NCBI RefSeq assembly: GCF_002251755.1
Contig: NZ_NOXT01000102.1
Span: forward strand, 1 to 62,113
DNA length: 62,113 nt
From: Sandarakinorhabdus cyanobacteriorum
Lineage (GTDB): Bacteria; Pseudomonadota; Alphaproteobacteria; Sphingomonadales; Sphingomonadaceae
Direction: 5' to 3'
Both the position numbers and the translations under genes were made by a program. The first letter of the stretch is position 1; each line of letters begins with the position of its first letter. The notes under the pieces are model-generated. The model was not told the origin of the DNA, ran no database searches, and worked only from the letters and a program-made list of their open reading frames with translations. Shown here piece after piece: positions 43,764 through 54,293 of the stretch.

Positions 43764-44018
43764 TTGTCATCACCCGCCACCCCCCGCACCATCAATGCGC
43801 TTGCCGCTGGCGAGGTGGCGCTGATCGCTGCCATCGATCGGGCCGGCCTGGCGCCGGAAACCGCCCAGCGCCTGTGCGAGCTGGGCTTTGACGAGGGCGT
43901 GGATGTGGAAATCCTGCACCGCGCGCCCTTTGGCGGCGATCCGATCGCGGTCAGGGTTGGCAACATGGTGGTGGCGCTGCGCCGTGACATGGCCGCCCTG
44001 ATCGAGGTGGCGGCATGA
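43764..44018 (+). CDS. feoA: Ferrous iron transport protein A
   Basis: An 84-residue SH3-like cytosolic partner of FeoB. LAAGEVALIAAIDRAGLAP, LCELGFDEGVDVEILHRAPF and DPIAVRVGNMVVALRR cover the whole FeoA domain. The only start that includes the domain is TTG at 43764; the first ATG would remove two thirds of the protein. The stop overlaps the feoB start (ATGA). FeoC is absent. Confidence 0.88.
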   Translation: MSSPATPRTINALAAGEVALIAAIDRAGLAPETAQRLCELGFDEGVDVEILHRAPFGGDPIAVRVGNMVVALRRDMAALIEVAA

Positions 44019-45880
44019 ACGCCCCGGCGATGCTGTCGCGCACGCCGGTGGTGGCCCTGGTTGGCAATCCCAACGCCGGCAAGACCAGCCTGTTCAATGC
44101 CTTGACAGGCAGCCGCCAGAAGGTCGGCAACTATCCGGGCGTTACCGTGGAGCGCAAGGCCGGCCGCCTGGCTCTGCCCGATGGCCGGGTTTGCGATCTG
44201 ATCGATCTACCCGGCACGTACAGCCTGACGCCACGCTCTCCCGACGAGGCAGTGACCCGCGATGCCATTTTCGGCCGCATCGCCGGCGAAAAGCCGCTGG
44301 ATGCCATCGTCGCGGTGATCGATGCCACCAACCTCAGGAACCATCTGCGCTTCGTGCTGGAACTGAAGCCGCTGGGCCTGCCGTTGGTGGTGGCCCTGAA
44401 CATGGTCGATCTGGCGGCGCGCGATGGCATCGTCATCGATGCCGCCCGCCTGTCTGCCCTGATTGGCCTGCCGGTGGTGGAAACCGTTGCGGTGCGCAAG
44501 CGCGGGCTGGACGCGCTGGGCAGAGCGCTGGCCGCCGACATCGGCGATACGCCGCCGGCCTTGCCTATAGCGGCTGCGAGTGATCTCAAGGCCTTGCAGA
44601 AACAGGCCCGCCAGATCTGCGCCGCGGTGGAAACCAGCACCGGCGCGGCCCGTCGCTGGTCGCAGCGCATCGATGCGGTGGCACTGCACCCTGTGGCCGG
44701 GCCGTTGTTGCTCGCCGCCATCCTGTTCTTCATGTTCCAGGCGGTATTCAGCTGGGCCGAAGCGCCGATGGGCTGGATCGAAGCCGGCATCGCCGCCCTG
44801 CAGGCCGATCTGGCGCAGCGCCTGCCCGATGGTGTGCTGCTGTCGTTGATCAACGATGGCGTGCTGGCAGGTGTCGGCGCCGTGGTGGTCTTCCTGCCGC
44901 AGATTCTGATCCTGTTCGCCTTCATCATCGCGCTCGAACAATCGGGTTACATGACCCGCGCCGCCTTCCTGATGGACCGGCTGATGGCGCGGGTTGGCCT
45001 CAACGGGCGCGCCTTCATTCCGCTCCTGTCCAGCTTCGCCTGCGCCATTCCCGGTATCATGGCCACCCGCACGATTGATTCCCCGCGCGATCGGCTCACC
45101 ACCATCCTGATTGCCCCGCTGATGACCTGTTCGGCCCGTCTGCCGGTCTATGCCGTTGTGATTGGTGCCTTCATTCCCGCCCGCGATGTCGGACCATTTG
45201 GTCTGCAAGGTCTGGTGCTGTTCGCGCTGTATCTGGCCGGCATCCTGGGGGCGCTGGTGGCCGCCTTTGCCCTGCGCCGCACCGTCACCAAGGGCGCTGC
45301 CCCGCCCTTCCTGATGGAAATGCCGAAATATCAATGGCCAGCCGGCCGCGACATGGCGCTCGGCCTTTATGGCCGTGCCACCGCCTTCCTGCAGCGCGCC
45401 GGCACCATCATCCTGGCATCCACCATTGTCTTGTGGGGTCTGGCCAGCTGGCCGCAGCCACCCGCCGATGGCAACCGACCGGCCATCGAATATAGCCTGG
45501 CCGGCAAGATTGGCGAGGCTTTGGAGCCCATTTTTGCGCCCATCGGTTTCAACAAGGAAATTGTCTTCGCGCTGGTGCCCGGTATGGCGGCCCGCGAGGT
45601 TGCGGTGTCGGCGCTCGGCACGGTCTATGCTTTGCAAGGCGTGGATGAGGAACATGCCGACGGCCTGATCGCCCAACTGCGTGCCGCCTGGCCGCTGCCC
45701 ACGGCGCTGGCGTTCCTGGCCTGGTTCGTGTTTGCCCCGCAGTGCATTTCCACCCTGGCCATCACCCGGCGCGAAACCGCCAGCTGGCGCTGGCCGATCT
45801 TCATGTTCTCCTATCTGTTCGCTGCCGCCTATGTCGCGGCCGGCCTCACCTATCACCTGGCGGTTGCGGCCGGGCTTTGA
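44015..45880 (+). CDS. feoB: Ferrous iron transport protein B
   Basis: A 621-residue ferrous iron transporter with a GTPase domain and membrane core. G1 is GNPNAGKTS (17-25), G3 DLPGTYSL and G4 NMVD. Membrane helices follow in the C-terminal two thirds, including the Gate segments with ALEQSGYMTRAAFLMDRLM, and the LPVYAVV and GMAAREV stretches. Coupling to feoA is the classical arrangement. The last 35 bp overlap the end of the convergent permease gene. Confidence 0.96.
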   Translation: MNAPAMLSRTPVVALVGNPNAGKTSLFNALTGSRQKVGNYPGVTVERKAGRLALPDGRVCDLIDLPGTYSLTPRSPDEAVTRDAIFGRIAGEKPLDAIVAVIDATNLRNHLRFVLELKPLGLPLVVALNMVDLAARDGIVIDAARLSALIGLPVVETVAVRKRGLDALGRALAADIGDTPPALPIAAASDLKALQKQARQICAAVETSTGAARRWSQRIDAVALHPVAGPLLLAAILFFMFQAVFSWAEAPMGWIEAGIAALQADLAQRLPDGVLLSLINDGVLAGVGAVVVFLPQILILFAFIIALEQSGYMTRAAFLMDRLMARVGLNGRAFIPLLSSFACAIPGIMATRTIDSPRDRLTTILIAPLMTCSARLPVYAVVIGAFIPARDVGPFGLQGLVLFALYLAGILGALVAAFALRRTVTKGAAPPFLMEMPKYQWPAGRDMALGLYGRATAFLQRAGTIILASTIVLWGLASWPQPPADGNRPAIEYSLAGKIGEALEPIFAPIGFNKEIVFALVPGMAAREVAVSALGTVYALQGVDEEHADGLIAQLRAAWPLPTALAFLAWFVFAPQCISTLAITRRETASWRWPIFMFSYLFAAAYVAAGLTYHLAVAAGL

Positions 45881-47183
45881 GCGCAAGGCGAACGATCAGG
45901 CCAAAGGCCAGCACACCAAAGCTGATGCCGGCACCGCGCCATCCCACATAGGCCAGGCTGGACTGCAGCACGAACAGGCAGCCGGCCGTGAAGGCCAATG
46001 GCACCAGCGGATAGAGTGGCACCTGGAAGGGCCGTTCTGCCGCCGGCAAGCGACGGCGCAGGATGATCAGCGCCGGGCCGGTGAGAGACAGGAACAGCCA
46101 GAACACCGGCGACAGGAAATCCACCATCTGGGCAAAACCGGTGGAGACAGACCCCCAGGCGATCAGCAGCAGGGACAGGGCGCACTGCACCCAGATGGCA
46201 CCGCGCGGCACCCCGGCCGCTGCATCCCACACCGCCAGCCGGCCCAGCGCCGGCTCCTCGCTGGCCACGGCATAAAGCGTGCGCCCCCCCACGATCACCA
46301 GCGCATTGACGATGGCCAACGCCGCCAGGCCGACGAAGACCACCATCACCAGCTGTCCGGCCGGCCCAAAGGCGCGCGCCATCAATTGGGCGGCCGGCGC
46401 GGCGCTGGCGGCCAGGCCTTCGCCCCCCAACCCGGCGAGATAGGCCCAATTGGCAAGCAGATAGAGGGCTGTGACCAACCCCATGCCGCCGACGAGCGCC
46501 AGGGTCATGTCCCGCGGCCGCCGCACCTCGGCCGAAAGTGTGGCCGCATCGTTGAACCCCCCAAAGGCCAGCATGACGAACACCATGGCCTGGCCGAAGG
46601 CGGCTGCGGCAAAGGGCTGCGGCTGCGCGGTGGCTGCCACCACGGGGGTGCCACTGGCGATGAGGCTGGCCGCTGCGCCGCCCAGGGCGAGCAGGGCGAC
46701 GACATCGCCCGCCACCAGCACAAGCTGGCCGCCGGTGGAGCGCTTGACCCCGGCGAGGTTGAGCGCGGTCAACGCCACCACCGCCAGCGCTGCAACCCCG
46801 CCACGGGCACTGGCAGACAACGGCACAAGTTCGGCCGCATAATCCGCCGCAACAAATGCCAGCATTGCAGCCGATGCCGAAAAAATCACCGAAAAGCGTG
46901 ACCAGGCAAAGAGAAATGCCACCAGCGGACCATAGGCCAGCTTCAGGAAACGATAATCGCCACCCGGATGCGGAAAGGCGCTCGCCAACTCGGCATAGAC
47001 GAGCGCGCCGGCCAGTGCGAACACCCCGCCCAGCCCCCAGGCCAGCAGCACCAGCACATCATTGTGCAATGTTGCCGCAACCAGGCTGGCAGAGCGGAAG
47101 ATGCCGGCACCCACCACCATGCCCACCACCACGGAAGCCGCGGCGAACGGGCCCAATATGCGGCGCGGGGCGGGGTTCGTCAT
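45846..47183 (-). CDS. APC family amino-acid permease
   Basis: A 445-residue membrane protein with about 12 helices. The N-terminal VVGMVVGAGIFRSASLVAA segment (about 20-38) is the substrate-loop signature of the amino acid-polyamine-organocation family. PHPGGDYRFLK and PLYPLVPLAF also fit the LAT-like branch. The substrate is probably an amino acid, not further defined. The start at 47183 (MTNPAPRR) is preferred over 47213. It overlaps feoB end to end by 35 bp and is divergent from dnaK, with the shared gap carrying a heat-shock-type promoter. Confidence 0.88.
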   Translation of the reverse strand: MTNPAPRRILGPFAAASVVVGMVVGAGIFRSASLVAATLHNDVLVLLAWGLGGVFALAGALVYAELASAFPHPGGDYRFLKLAYGPLVAFLFAWSRFSVIFSASAAMLAFVAADYAAELVPLSASARGGVAALAVVALTALNLAGVKRSTGGQLVLVAGDVVALLALGGAAASLIASGTPVVAATAQPQPFAAAAFGQAMVFVMLAFGGFNDAATLSAEVRRPRDMTLALVGGMGLVTALYLLANWAYLAGLGGEGLAASAAPAAQLMARAFGPAGQLVMVVFVGLAALAIVNALVIVGGRTLYAVASEEPALGRLAVWDAAAGVPRGAIWVQCALSLLLIAWGSVSTGFAQMVDFLSPVFWLFLSLTGPALIILRRRLPAAERPFQVPLYPLVPLAFTAGCLFVLQSSLAYVGWRGAGISFGVLAFGLIVRLALKARPQPPGDR

Positions 47184-47260
47184 GGCCAGACGGTGGCGCA
47201 GGGCGGCCGTCACCGCAAGGGGCGGATCGCCCCGCTGTGCATCAAGGAAACCGGCGCGCC

Positions 47261-47288
47261 CTTGCAGCCCGGGAATCCCTCCCTATAT
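47261..47288 (+). promoter_or_regulatory. Heat-shock (RpoH-type) promoter of dnaK
   Basis: CTTGCAG (47261-47267) and CCCTATAT (47281-47288) are separated by 13 bp, close to the RpoH consensus (CTTGAAA and CCCCATNT with 11-16 bp). It lies about 120 nt before the dnaK ATG. The rest of the 47184-47407 gap shows no gene. Confidence 0.6.
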
Positions 47289-47407
47289 CGCCCGTGCAAG
47301 CTCGTTTGGCCGGGGCACCGGCCGTTATCACAACCAGGATCGGCCGTGCCGCGCTGCCTTGATGGGGCGCCGGGGGCTGGATCCAGAGGCAAGGGAACAG
47401 GGCCGTC

Positions 47408-49306
<1,899 letters not shown>

Positions 49307-49318
49307 GCCGTCGCGCAA

Positions 49319-49347
49319 GGCGCGCCGCAGGCATGCGGCGCGCCTTT
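49319..49347 (+). terminator. Strong hairpin between dnaK and dnaJ
   Basis: GGCGCGCCGC (49319-49328) and GCGGCGCGCC (49335-49344) pair perfectly around a 6-nt loop; only three T follow. It may weaken read-through so that dnaJ is made in smaller amounts than dnaK, or it may stabilise the dnaK transcript end. Confidence 0.6.
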
Positions 49348-49374
49348 GCCTGTTGAATATGGGGCGGCCGAACC

Positions 49375-50514
49375 ATGGCGACCGAGATCGATTATTACGA
49401 ACTGCTGGAGGTGGAGCGCGGGGCCGATGAGGCCGCGCTGAAATCCGCCTATCGCCGGCTGGCGATGAAATTCCATCCCGATCGCAATCCCGGTGATGCG
49501 GCGGCGGAGCAGAAGTTCAAGGCGATCAACGAAGCCTATGACGTGCTGAAGGACCCGCAAAAGCGGGCCGCCTATGATCGCTTTGGCCATGCTGCTTTCC
49601 GGCAGGGCGGCGGTGGCGGCGGCGCGCAGGATTTCGGCGGGTTCGCCGACATTTTTGAAAGCGTGTTCGGCGAATTCATGGGCGGTGGCGGCCGTGGCCA
49701 GCGCCGCGGCGGACCAGCGCGTGGCTCCGATTTGCGCTATGATCTTGAAATGTCGTTGGAAGAGGCGTTTGCCGGACGCCAGGCGACGATCAGCATTGAA
49801 GTGGCAGCCGCTTGCGACCCCTGTGGTGGCAGCGGCGCCAAGCCCGGCACGTCGGCCCGCACCTGCACCACCTGCAACGGCAGTGGGCGCGTGGCCATGC
49901 GCCAGGGCCTGTTCATGGTGGAGCGCACTTGCCCCGCCTGCCATGGCCAAGGCCAGATCATCGCGGATCCCTGCAACAGTTGCGGTGGCGCTGGCCGGGT
50001 GGAAAAGCGCAAGGATCTGAACGTCAACATCCCCAAGGGCGTCGATGATGGCACCCGCATTCGCGTCGCGGGTGAAGGCGAAGCCGGCGCGCGGGGCGGC
50101 CCTGCGGGCGATCTCTACATCTTCATCCACTTGAAATCGCACCCGGTTTTCAAGCGAGACGGCACAACCCTCTATGCCGAAGCGCCGCTGTCGATCACGC
50201 TGGCGGCGCTTGGTGGTGAGATTGATGTCCCAAGCCTGGATGGGGAGAAGACCGTCATCAAGATTCCGGCCGGGACCCAGACCTCCAAGCAGTTCCGGGT
50301 GCGCGGCAAGGGCATGCCCAGCCTGAATGGCGGCGGCGCCGGCGATCTGGTCATCCAGGTAGAGGTGGAAACCCCGGTGAAGCTGACGGCACGGCAGCGC
50401 GAGTTGCTGGAGGAGTTCCGGGCCATCGAACAAACGGAAGGCGGCCGCAACACCCCGAAAAGTCAGAGCTTTTTCGACCGGATAAAGGACGCTTGGAACG
50501 AATTGACCGAATAG
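49375..50514 (+). CDS. dnaJ: Chaperone protein DnaJ (Hsp40)
   Basis: A 379-residue co-chaperone that brings substrates to DnaK. The J domain has FHPDRNPGD with HPD near residues 33-35, then a Gly-rich stretch (70-110). Four zinc-binding repeats ([32 protein letters not shown], about 142-210) and the C-terminal substrate domain follow. It is 68 bp after dnaK, with a hairpin between. Confidence 0.97.
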   Translation: MATEIDYYELLEVERGADEAALKSAYRRLAMKFHPDRNPGDAAAEQKFKAINEAYDVLKDPQKRAAYDRFGHAAFRQGGGGGGAQDFGGFADIFESVFGEFMGGGGRGQRRGGPARGSDLRYDLEMSLEEAFAGRQATISIEVAAACDPCGGSGAKPGTSARTCTTCNGSGRVAMRQGLFMVERTCPACHGQGQIIADPCNSCGGAGRVEKRKDLNVNIPKGVDDGTRIRVAGEGEAGARGGPAGDLYIFIHLKSHPVFKRDGTTLYAEAPLSITLAALGGEIDVPSLDGEKTVIKIPAGTQTSKQFRVRGKGMPSLNGGGAGDLVIQVEVETPVKLTARQRELLEEFRAIEQTEGGRNTPKSQSFFDRIKDAWNELTE

Positions 50515-50553
50515 CGCTGGCGGCGCGGCGGCCCTGTCGGCTAGGGTGGCGCC

Positions 50554-51327
50554 ATGCAACGTCTTGCCAATCGCCGCTATCTCGTCACCGGTGCTGCGCG
50601 CGGCCTGGGGCTGGCGATCACCCGCCGGCTGGTGGCCGAAGGCGCCCGGGTGATGATGGCCGATATCGCCGAAATTTCGCCCGATATCGTGGCCGAACTG
50701 GGCCCCGCCGTGGCCGCAATCCGCTGCGACGTGGCCGCGCGTGCCGATCTGGTGACCGCAGTTGACGCGGCGGTGACCGCGTTCGGCGGCCTTGACGGAT
50801 TGGTCAACAATGCCGGCATCGCGCCGCGTGGCGACATTTTTGACGAGACGCCGGAACAGTTCGACCGGGTCATTGCCACCAATCTCACCGCCGCCTTTCA
50901 CGCCACCCAACTGGCGGTGCCGCACCTGATTGCCGCCGGCGGCGGGGTGATCATCAACATGTCGAGCGTCAATGCGCTGCTCACCATTCCGTCGCTGCTG
51001 GCCTATAATGTCGCCAAGGGCGGGTTGAACCAGCTCACGCGCAACACGGCCGTGGCGCTGGCACCGCACAACATCCGGGTGGTGGGCATCGGGCCGGGCA
51101 CGATCCTGACCGAGCTGGCCAAGAACGCCGTGATGGCCGACGAGGCGGCGCGGCGGCAGATCCTGTCGCGCACGCCGCTGGGCCGGGCCGGCGCGCCGGA
51201 GGAAATTGCCGCGATCGCCGCCTTTCTGTTGAGCGATGACGCCAGTTACATTACCGGCGAGACACTTTATGCGGACGGTGGCCGGCTGGGCCTCAACTAC
51301 ACCGTGCCGGTTGGAGATGATTCGTGA
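50554..51327 (+). CDS. SDR family oxidoreductase, possibly a sugar dehydrogenase
   Basis: A 257-residue short-chain dehydrogenase. TGAARGLG (about 13-20) binds NAD(P), NNAG follows, and SSVNALLTIPSLLAYNVAKG has the catalytic Ser, Tyr and Lys. The C-terminal SYITGETLYADGG is classical. The stop overlaps the GTG start of 6-phosphogluconolactonase, so a sugar substrate giving a lactone (for example glucose or another aldose) is plausible, but this is inference from context. Confidence 0.88.
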   Translation: MQRLANRRYLVTGAARGLGLAITRRLVAEGARVMMADIAEISPDIVAELGPAVAAIRCDVAARADLVTAVDAAVTAFGGLDGLVNNAGIAPRGDIFDETPEQFDRVIATNLTAAFHATQLAVPHLIAAGGGVIINMSSVNALLTIPSLLAYNVAKGGLNQLTRNTAVALAPHNIRVVGIGPGTILTELAKNAVMADEAARRQILSRTPLGRAGAPEEIAAIAAFLLSDDASYITGETLYADGGRLGLNYTVPVGDDS

Positions 51328-52025
51328 TTGATGCCGAGTGGTGGGAGTATGACAGCGCCGACGAGATGGCCGAGGCGGTGGCGGGCGACATTGCCTATAT
51401 CATCGGCCAGGCGCTGGAAGCGCGCGGCCGGGCGCTGGTGGCCTTTCCCGGCGGTTCCACCCCGTTGCCGGCGCTGAAGCTGCTGGCGGAGACCAAGCTG
51501 GAATGGGCCGATGTCACCATCCTGCCCACCGATGACCGGCTGGTGCCGGTGACCGACAAATTGTCCAACGCCGGCATGCTGGCGCGGCTGTTCCTGCCGA
51601 AGAAGGCCCGGGTGCTGCCGTTGACCGCCGGCGAAAGCGACCCCGTGGCGGCCGGCCGCGCTGCCGATGAGCGCATCGCCGATCTCGACTGGCCGCTGGA
51701 TGTGGCCTGGCTGGGCGTGGGGGAGGATGGCCACACCGCCTCCATCTTCCCAGGCCCGGATTTCGAAGCCGCCATCGCTGGCCCCAAGGCGCGCCGTGCC
51801 ATCGGCGTGCGCCCCGATCCGCTGCCCGAAAATGCCCCGGTGCCGCGCGTGACGCTGACCGGGCCGACCCTGATTTCGGCGCGCACCGTCACGCTGACCG
51901 TGTCGGGCAAGGCCAAGCGCAAGGTGGTGGAACAGGCGCTGAAGCAGGGTTCGTCAAGCAAGCTGCCGATCGGCCGGCTGCTGGCCGAGCTGGACATGGA
52001 CATCGATATCCACTGGCATCCGTGA
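51324..52025 (+). CDS. pgl: 6-phosphogluconolactonase
   Basis: Hydrolyses 6-phosphogluconolactone in the pentose phosphate or Entner-Doudoroff route. The 233-residue protein shows FPGGSTPLPALKLL (about 41-54), PTDDRLVPV and the signature GVGEDGHTASIFPG (about 131-144). The GTG at 51324 overlaps the SDR stop (GTGA). The zwf and edd genes that often accompany it are not in the window. Confidence 0.95.
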   Translation: MIDAEWWEYDSADEMAEAVAGDIAYIIGQALEARGRALVAFPGGSTPLPALKLLAETKLEWADVTILPTDDRLVPVTDKLSNAGMLARLFLPKKARVLPLTAGESDPVAAGRAADERIADLDWPLDVAWLGVGEDGHTASIFPGPDFEAAIAGPKARRAIGVRPDPLPENAPVPRVTLTGPTLISARTVTLTVSGKAKRKVVEQALKQGSSSKLPIGRLLAELDMDIDIHWHP

Positions 52026-52031
52026 GGCTGT

Positions 52032-52061
52032 AAAATCCTCCCCCATGGGGGAGGATGTTTT
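52032..52061. terminator. CCTCCCCC/GGGGGAGG palindrome flanked by A and T runs
   Basis: AAAAT, CCTCCCCC (52037-52044), AT, GGGGGAGG (52047-52054), ATGTTTT. It lies between the convergent pgl and pbpC genes and overlaps the pbpC stop by two bases. A and T runs on both sides let it work as a two-way terminator. It is the fourth member of this palindrome class in a convergent gap. Confidence 0.75.
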
Positions 52062-54156
52062 ACCGGACTGTCACCCGCACACGGTCATAGGTGGTGCGGC
52101 CGTCGCTGAGTGCGATTTCGTGGCGGCCGGGCACCGGGGCCCAGCGGGCGGGCAGGCCGGGCAGGCGGCGGCCGTCCACGCTGATGAACAGGCCGGGGCG
52201 GCTGCCCTGGCTGCGGATCACCAGCAGCTGGCGGCTGGCAGGAATATCAGGATCAAGCGCCAATATGGTGCCATCGCTGGGAGCGGTCAGCCGTGGGGCG
52301 ATTTCAGCCGTCTCGGCCAGCGCGAAGACCGGCTGCCAGGTGCCGGCCAGGAACAATTCTGTGCGGGGTGGCTCCACCGCCGGCAGGAAGGCCACCGGCC
52401 GGCGTTCCACCCCGGCTGGCAGGGCAAAGCCCGGCGGCGGCGCGGCATGCAGCGCCAACATGATTGCTGCCCAGGCCGGCGCGGCGCCACTGGTGCCCGA
52501 CACGCCGATCATGGCATCGCCTTCGAAATTGCCGACCCACACCGCCACCGTGTAGGCCCGCGAGAAGCCCACCGCCCAATTGTCGCGCATTGCCTTTGAG
52601 GTGCCGGTTTTTACCGCCGCGGCGAAGGGCAAGGACAGGCCCGATGCCTCGCCAAAGCTGGCGGCGCGGGCGGCGGGATCGGCCATCAGGGCGGTGATGA
52701 TGGCCGCCGCGCCGGGATCGATCACCGGGCGCGTCGCCGGCCGCTCATCCGGTTTCAGCGTGAGCGGGCCGCTGCGCCCGCCCAGCGCCAGGCTGCGATA
52801 GGCGGCGGCCTGTTCCAGCAGTGTCACCTCGGCCGAACCCAGCGCCAGCGCATAGCCATAATGGTCCCCCGGCCGGTTGATGCCGCGATAGCCAACATCG
52901 AACAGGCGCTGGCGGAAGGGTTCCAGCCCGGTGAGCAGCAACGTGCGCACCGCCGGCACGTTCAGGCTGTTGCCGAGCGCGCTGCGCAAGGACACCGGGC
53001 CGCGAAAGCTGCGGTCATAATTCTGCGGGATATACAGCCCGGTGGCGGTTTCCAGATCAACCGGCGCATCATTGAGCAGCGAGGCGGCGGTGAGGAGCCG
53101 GCGTTCGATGGCCAGCGCATAAAGCTGCGGCTTCAGCGTCGATCCGGCCTGGCGGGGCGCGGTGACGCCATCCACCTGCCCGGCCCGGCTGGCGCTGCCG
53201 GCAGCCCCCACCCAGGCCAGGATACGTCCCGTGTCATTTTCCACCACGATCGCGGCACCGTCGCGGACATTGCGGCTGGCCAGCGCGCTGAGCTGGCGAT
53301 CCAGCGCGGCCTGCACCAGGGCCTGCACATCGGCATCAAGGCTGGTGGCCACCCGGCCGCGCACGCCCGGCCCCAGCAGCCGGCTGGCCAGATGCGGGGC
53401 CGCGTCGCGGTTGGCCACGGCCTGGCGCGGCCCCAGCAGGCGGGCGGCGGCCATGGCAATGGCACTGCACGCCAGATCGGGGGCGGCGCGGCAGGCGCGG
53501 GCCAGCACGGCGGCGGGCGGGGCGGACGGGCGGCGGGCCAGCGCCACCAGCACCGCATTGTCCTCTGGGGCCAGCGCGGCGGCCGGGCGGCCGGCCATAC
53601 GGGCAGCGGCGGCGCCAATGCCAATGATGTCACCGCGCAGCGGCAAGAGGTTGAGCCAGGCTTCGAGGATCTGCCGCTTGGCCCATTGCGCCTCGATGGC
53701 GCGGGCGGCGCGGGCCTGTTGCAGCTTGGCGCGCCAGTCGCGCTGGCCAGCCCGGGCAAGGCCGGGATCGATCAGCGCGGCGACCTGCATGGAAATGGTG
53801 GAGGCGCCGCGCGGTGGCTCGCCCCGCAACCGGCCGAGCGCCGCGCCGCCAACACTGCGCCAATCAATGCCATGATGCTGCCAGAAGCGCCGATCTTCGG
53901 CGGCCACCAGCCGGCGCACCAGATCGGGGCTGATCGCGGCCAGCGGCAGCCAGTCCCCACGATCGGTGGCGGCATCGGTGCGGCGGCGGGCCAGTTCGCG
54001 GCCCTGCCGGTCGGTGAGGATGGCGATGCTGCCGGGCTGGCCGGCGAGGCTGCGGAAGGCCGGCACCGGTGCGGGCTGGGTGCGCCAGAGCAAGACGGCC
54101 AGCAGGGCGAGCAGCAGCAGCGGCAGGGTGCGGGCCTGTTTCAGGGGCGCGGGCAT
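52060..54156 (-). CDS. pbpC: Penicillin-binding protein 1C
   Basis: A 698-residue bifunctional peptidoglycan synthase anchored by an N-terminal helix (about 10-25). The transglycosylase domain has EDRRFWQHHGIDW and RGASTISMQVA. The transpeptidase domain has AGSTLKPQLYALAIE with STLK, a SALGNSLNVPAV segment and KTGTSKAMRDNW. The C-terminal PBP1C domain is the usual beta-sandwich. It is paired with the alpha-2-macroglobulin gene upstream in the same direction, as in Escherichia coli pbpC-yfhM. The two may defend or repair the periplasm together. Confidence 0.95.
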   Translation of the reverse strand: MPAPLKQARTLPLLLLALLAVLLWRTQPAPVPAFRSLAGQPGSIAILTDRQGRELARRRTDAATDRGDWLPLAAISPDLVRRLVAAEDRRFWQHHGIDWRSVGGAALGRLRGEPPRGASTISMQVAALIDPGLARAGQRDWRAKLQQARAARAIEAQWAKRQILEAWLNLLPLRGDIIGIGAAAARMAGRPAAALAPEDNAVLVALARRPSAPPAAVLARACRAAPDLACSAIAMAAARLLGPRQAVANRDAAPHLASRLLGPGVRGRVATSLDADVQALVQAALDRQLSALASRNVRDGAAIVVENDTGRILAWVGAAGSASRAGQVDGVTAPRQAGSTLKPQLYALAIERRLLTAASLLNDAPVDLETATGLYIPQNYDRSFRGPVSLRSALGNSLNVPAVRTLLLTGLEPFRQRLFDVGYRGINRPGDHYGYALALGSAEVTLLEQAAAYRSLALGGRSGPLTLKPDERPATRPVIDPGAAAIITALMADPAARAASFGEASGLSLPFAAAVKTGTSKAMRDNWAVGFSRAYTVAVWVGNFEGDAMIGVSGTSGAAPAWAAIMLALHAAPPPGFALPAGVERRPVAFLPAVEPPRTELFLAGTWQPVFALAETAEIAPRLTAPSDGTILALDPDIPASRQLLVIRSQGSRPGLFISVDGRRLPGLPARWAPVPGRHEIALSDGRTTYDRVRVTVR

Positions 54157-54197
54157 GACGGGAATTTGCGGTGAGACTCGACTGCTGTTTGATTGAA

Positions 54198-54267
54198 CCG
54201 CTCATGCCGAGCTTGTCGAGGCACGCTCCAAGTGCGGTCGGTGCCTCGACAAGCTCGGCATGAGCGG
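54198..54267. repeat. Perfect 27-bp inverted repeat (GAGCTTGTCGA family)
   Basis: Arms 54198-54224 and 54241-54267 are exact reverse complements with a 16-nt loop. The core reads GAGCTTGTCGAGGCAC on the left. It lies between the alpha-2-macroglobulin and pbpC genes, which run in the same direction, so a transcript through it would form a very stable hairpin. It differs by two bases per arm from the half-copy at 32299. Confidence 0.85.
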
Positions 54268-54293
54268 GACACAATTGGGTCTGGCGCGACGCC

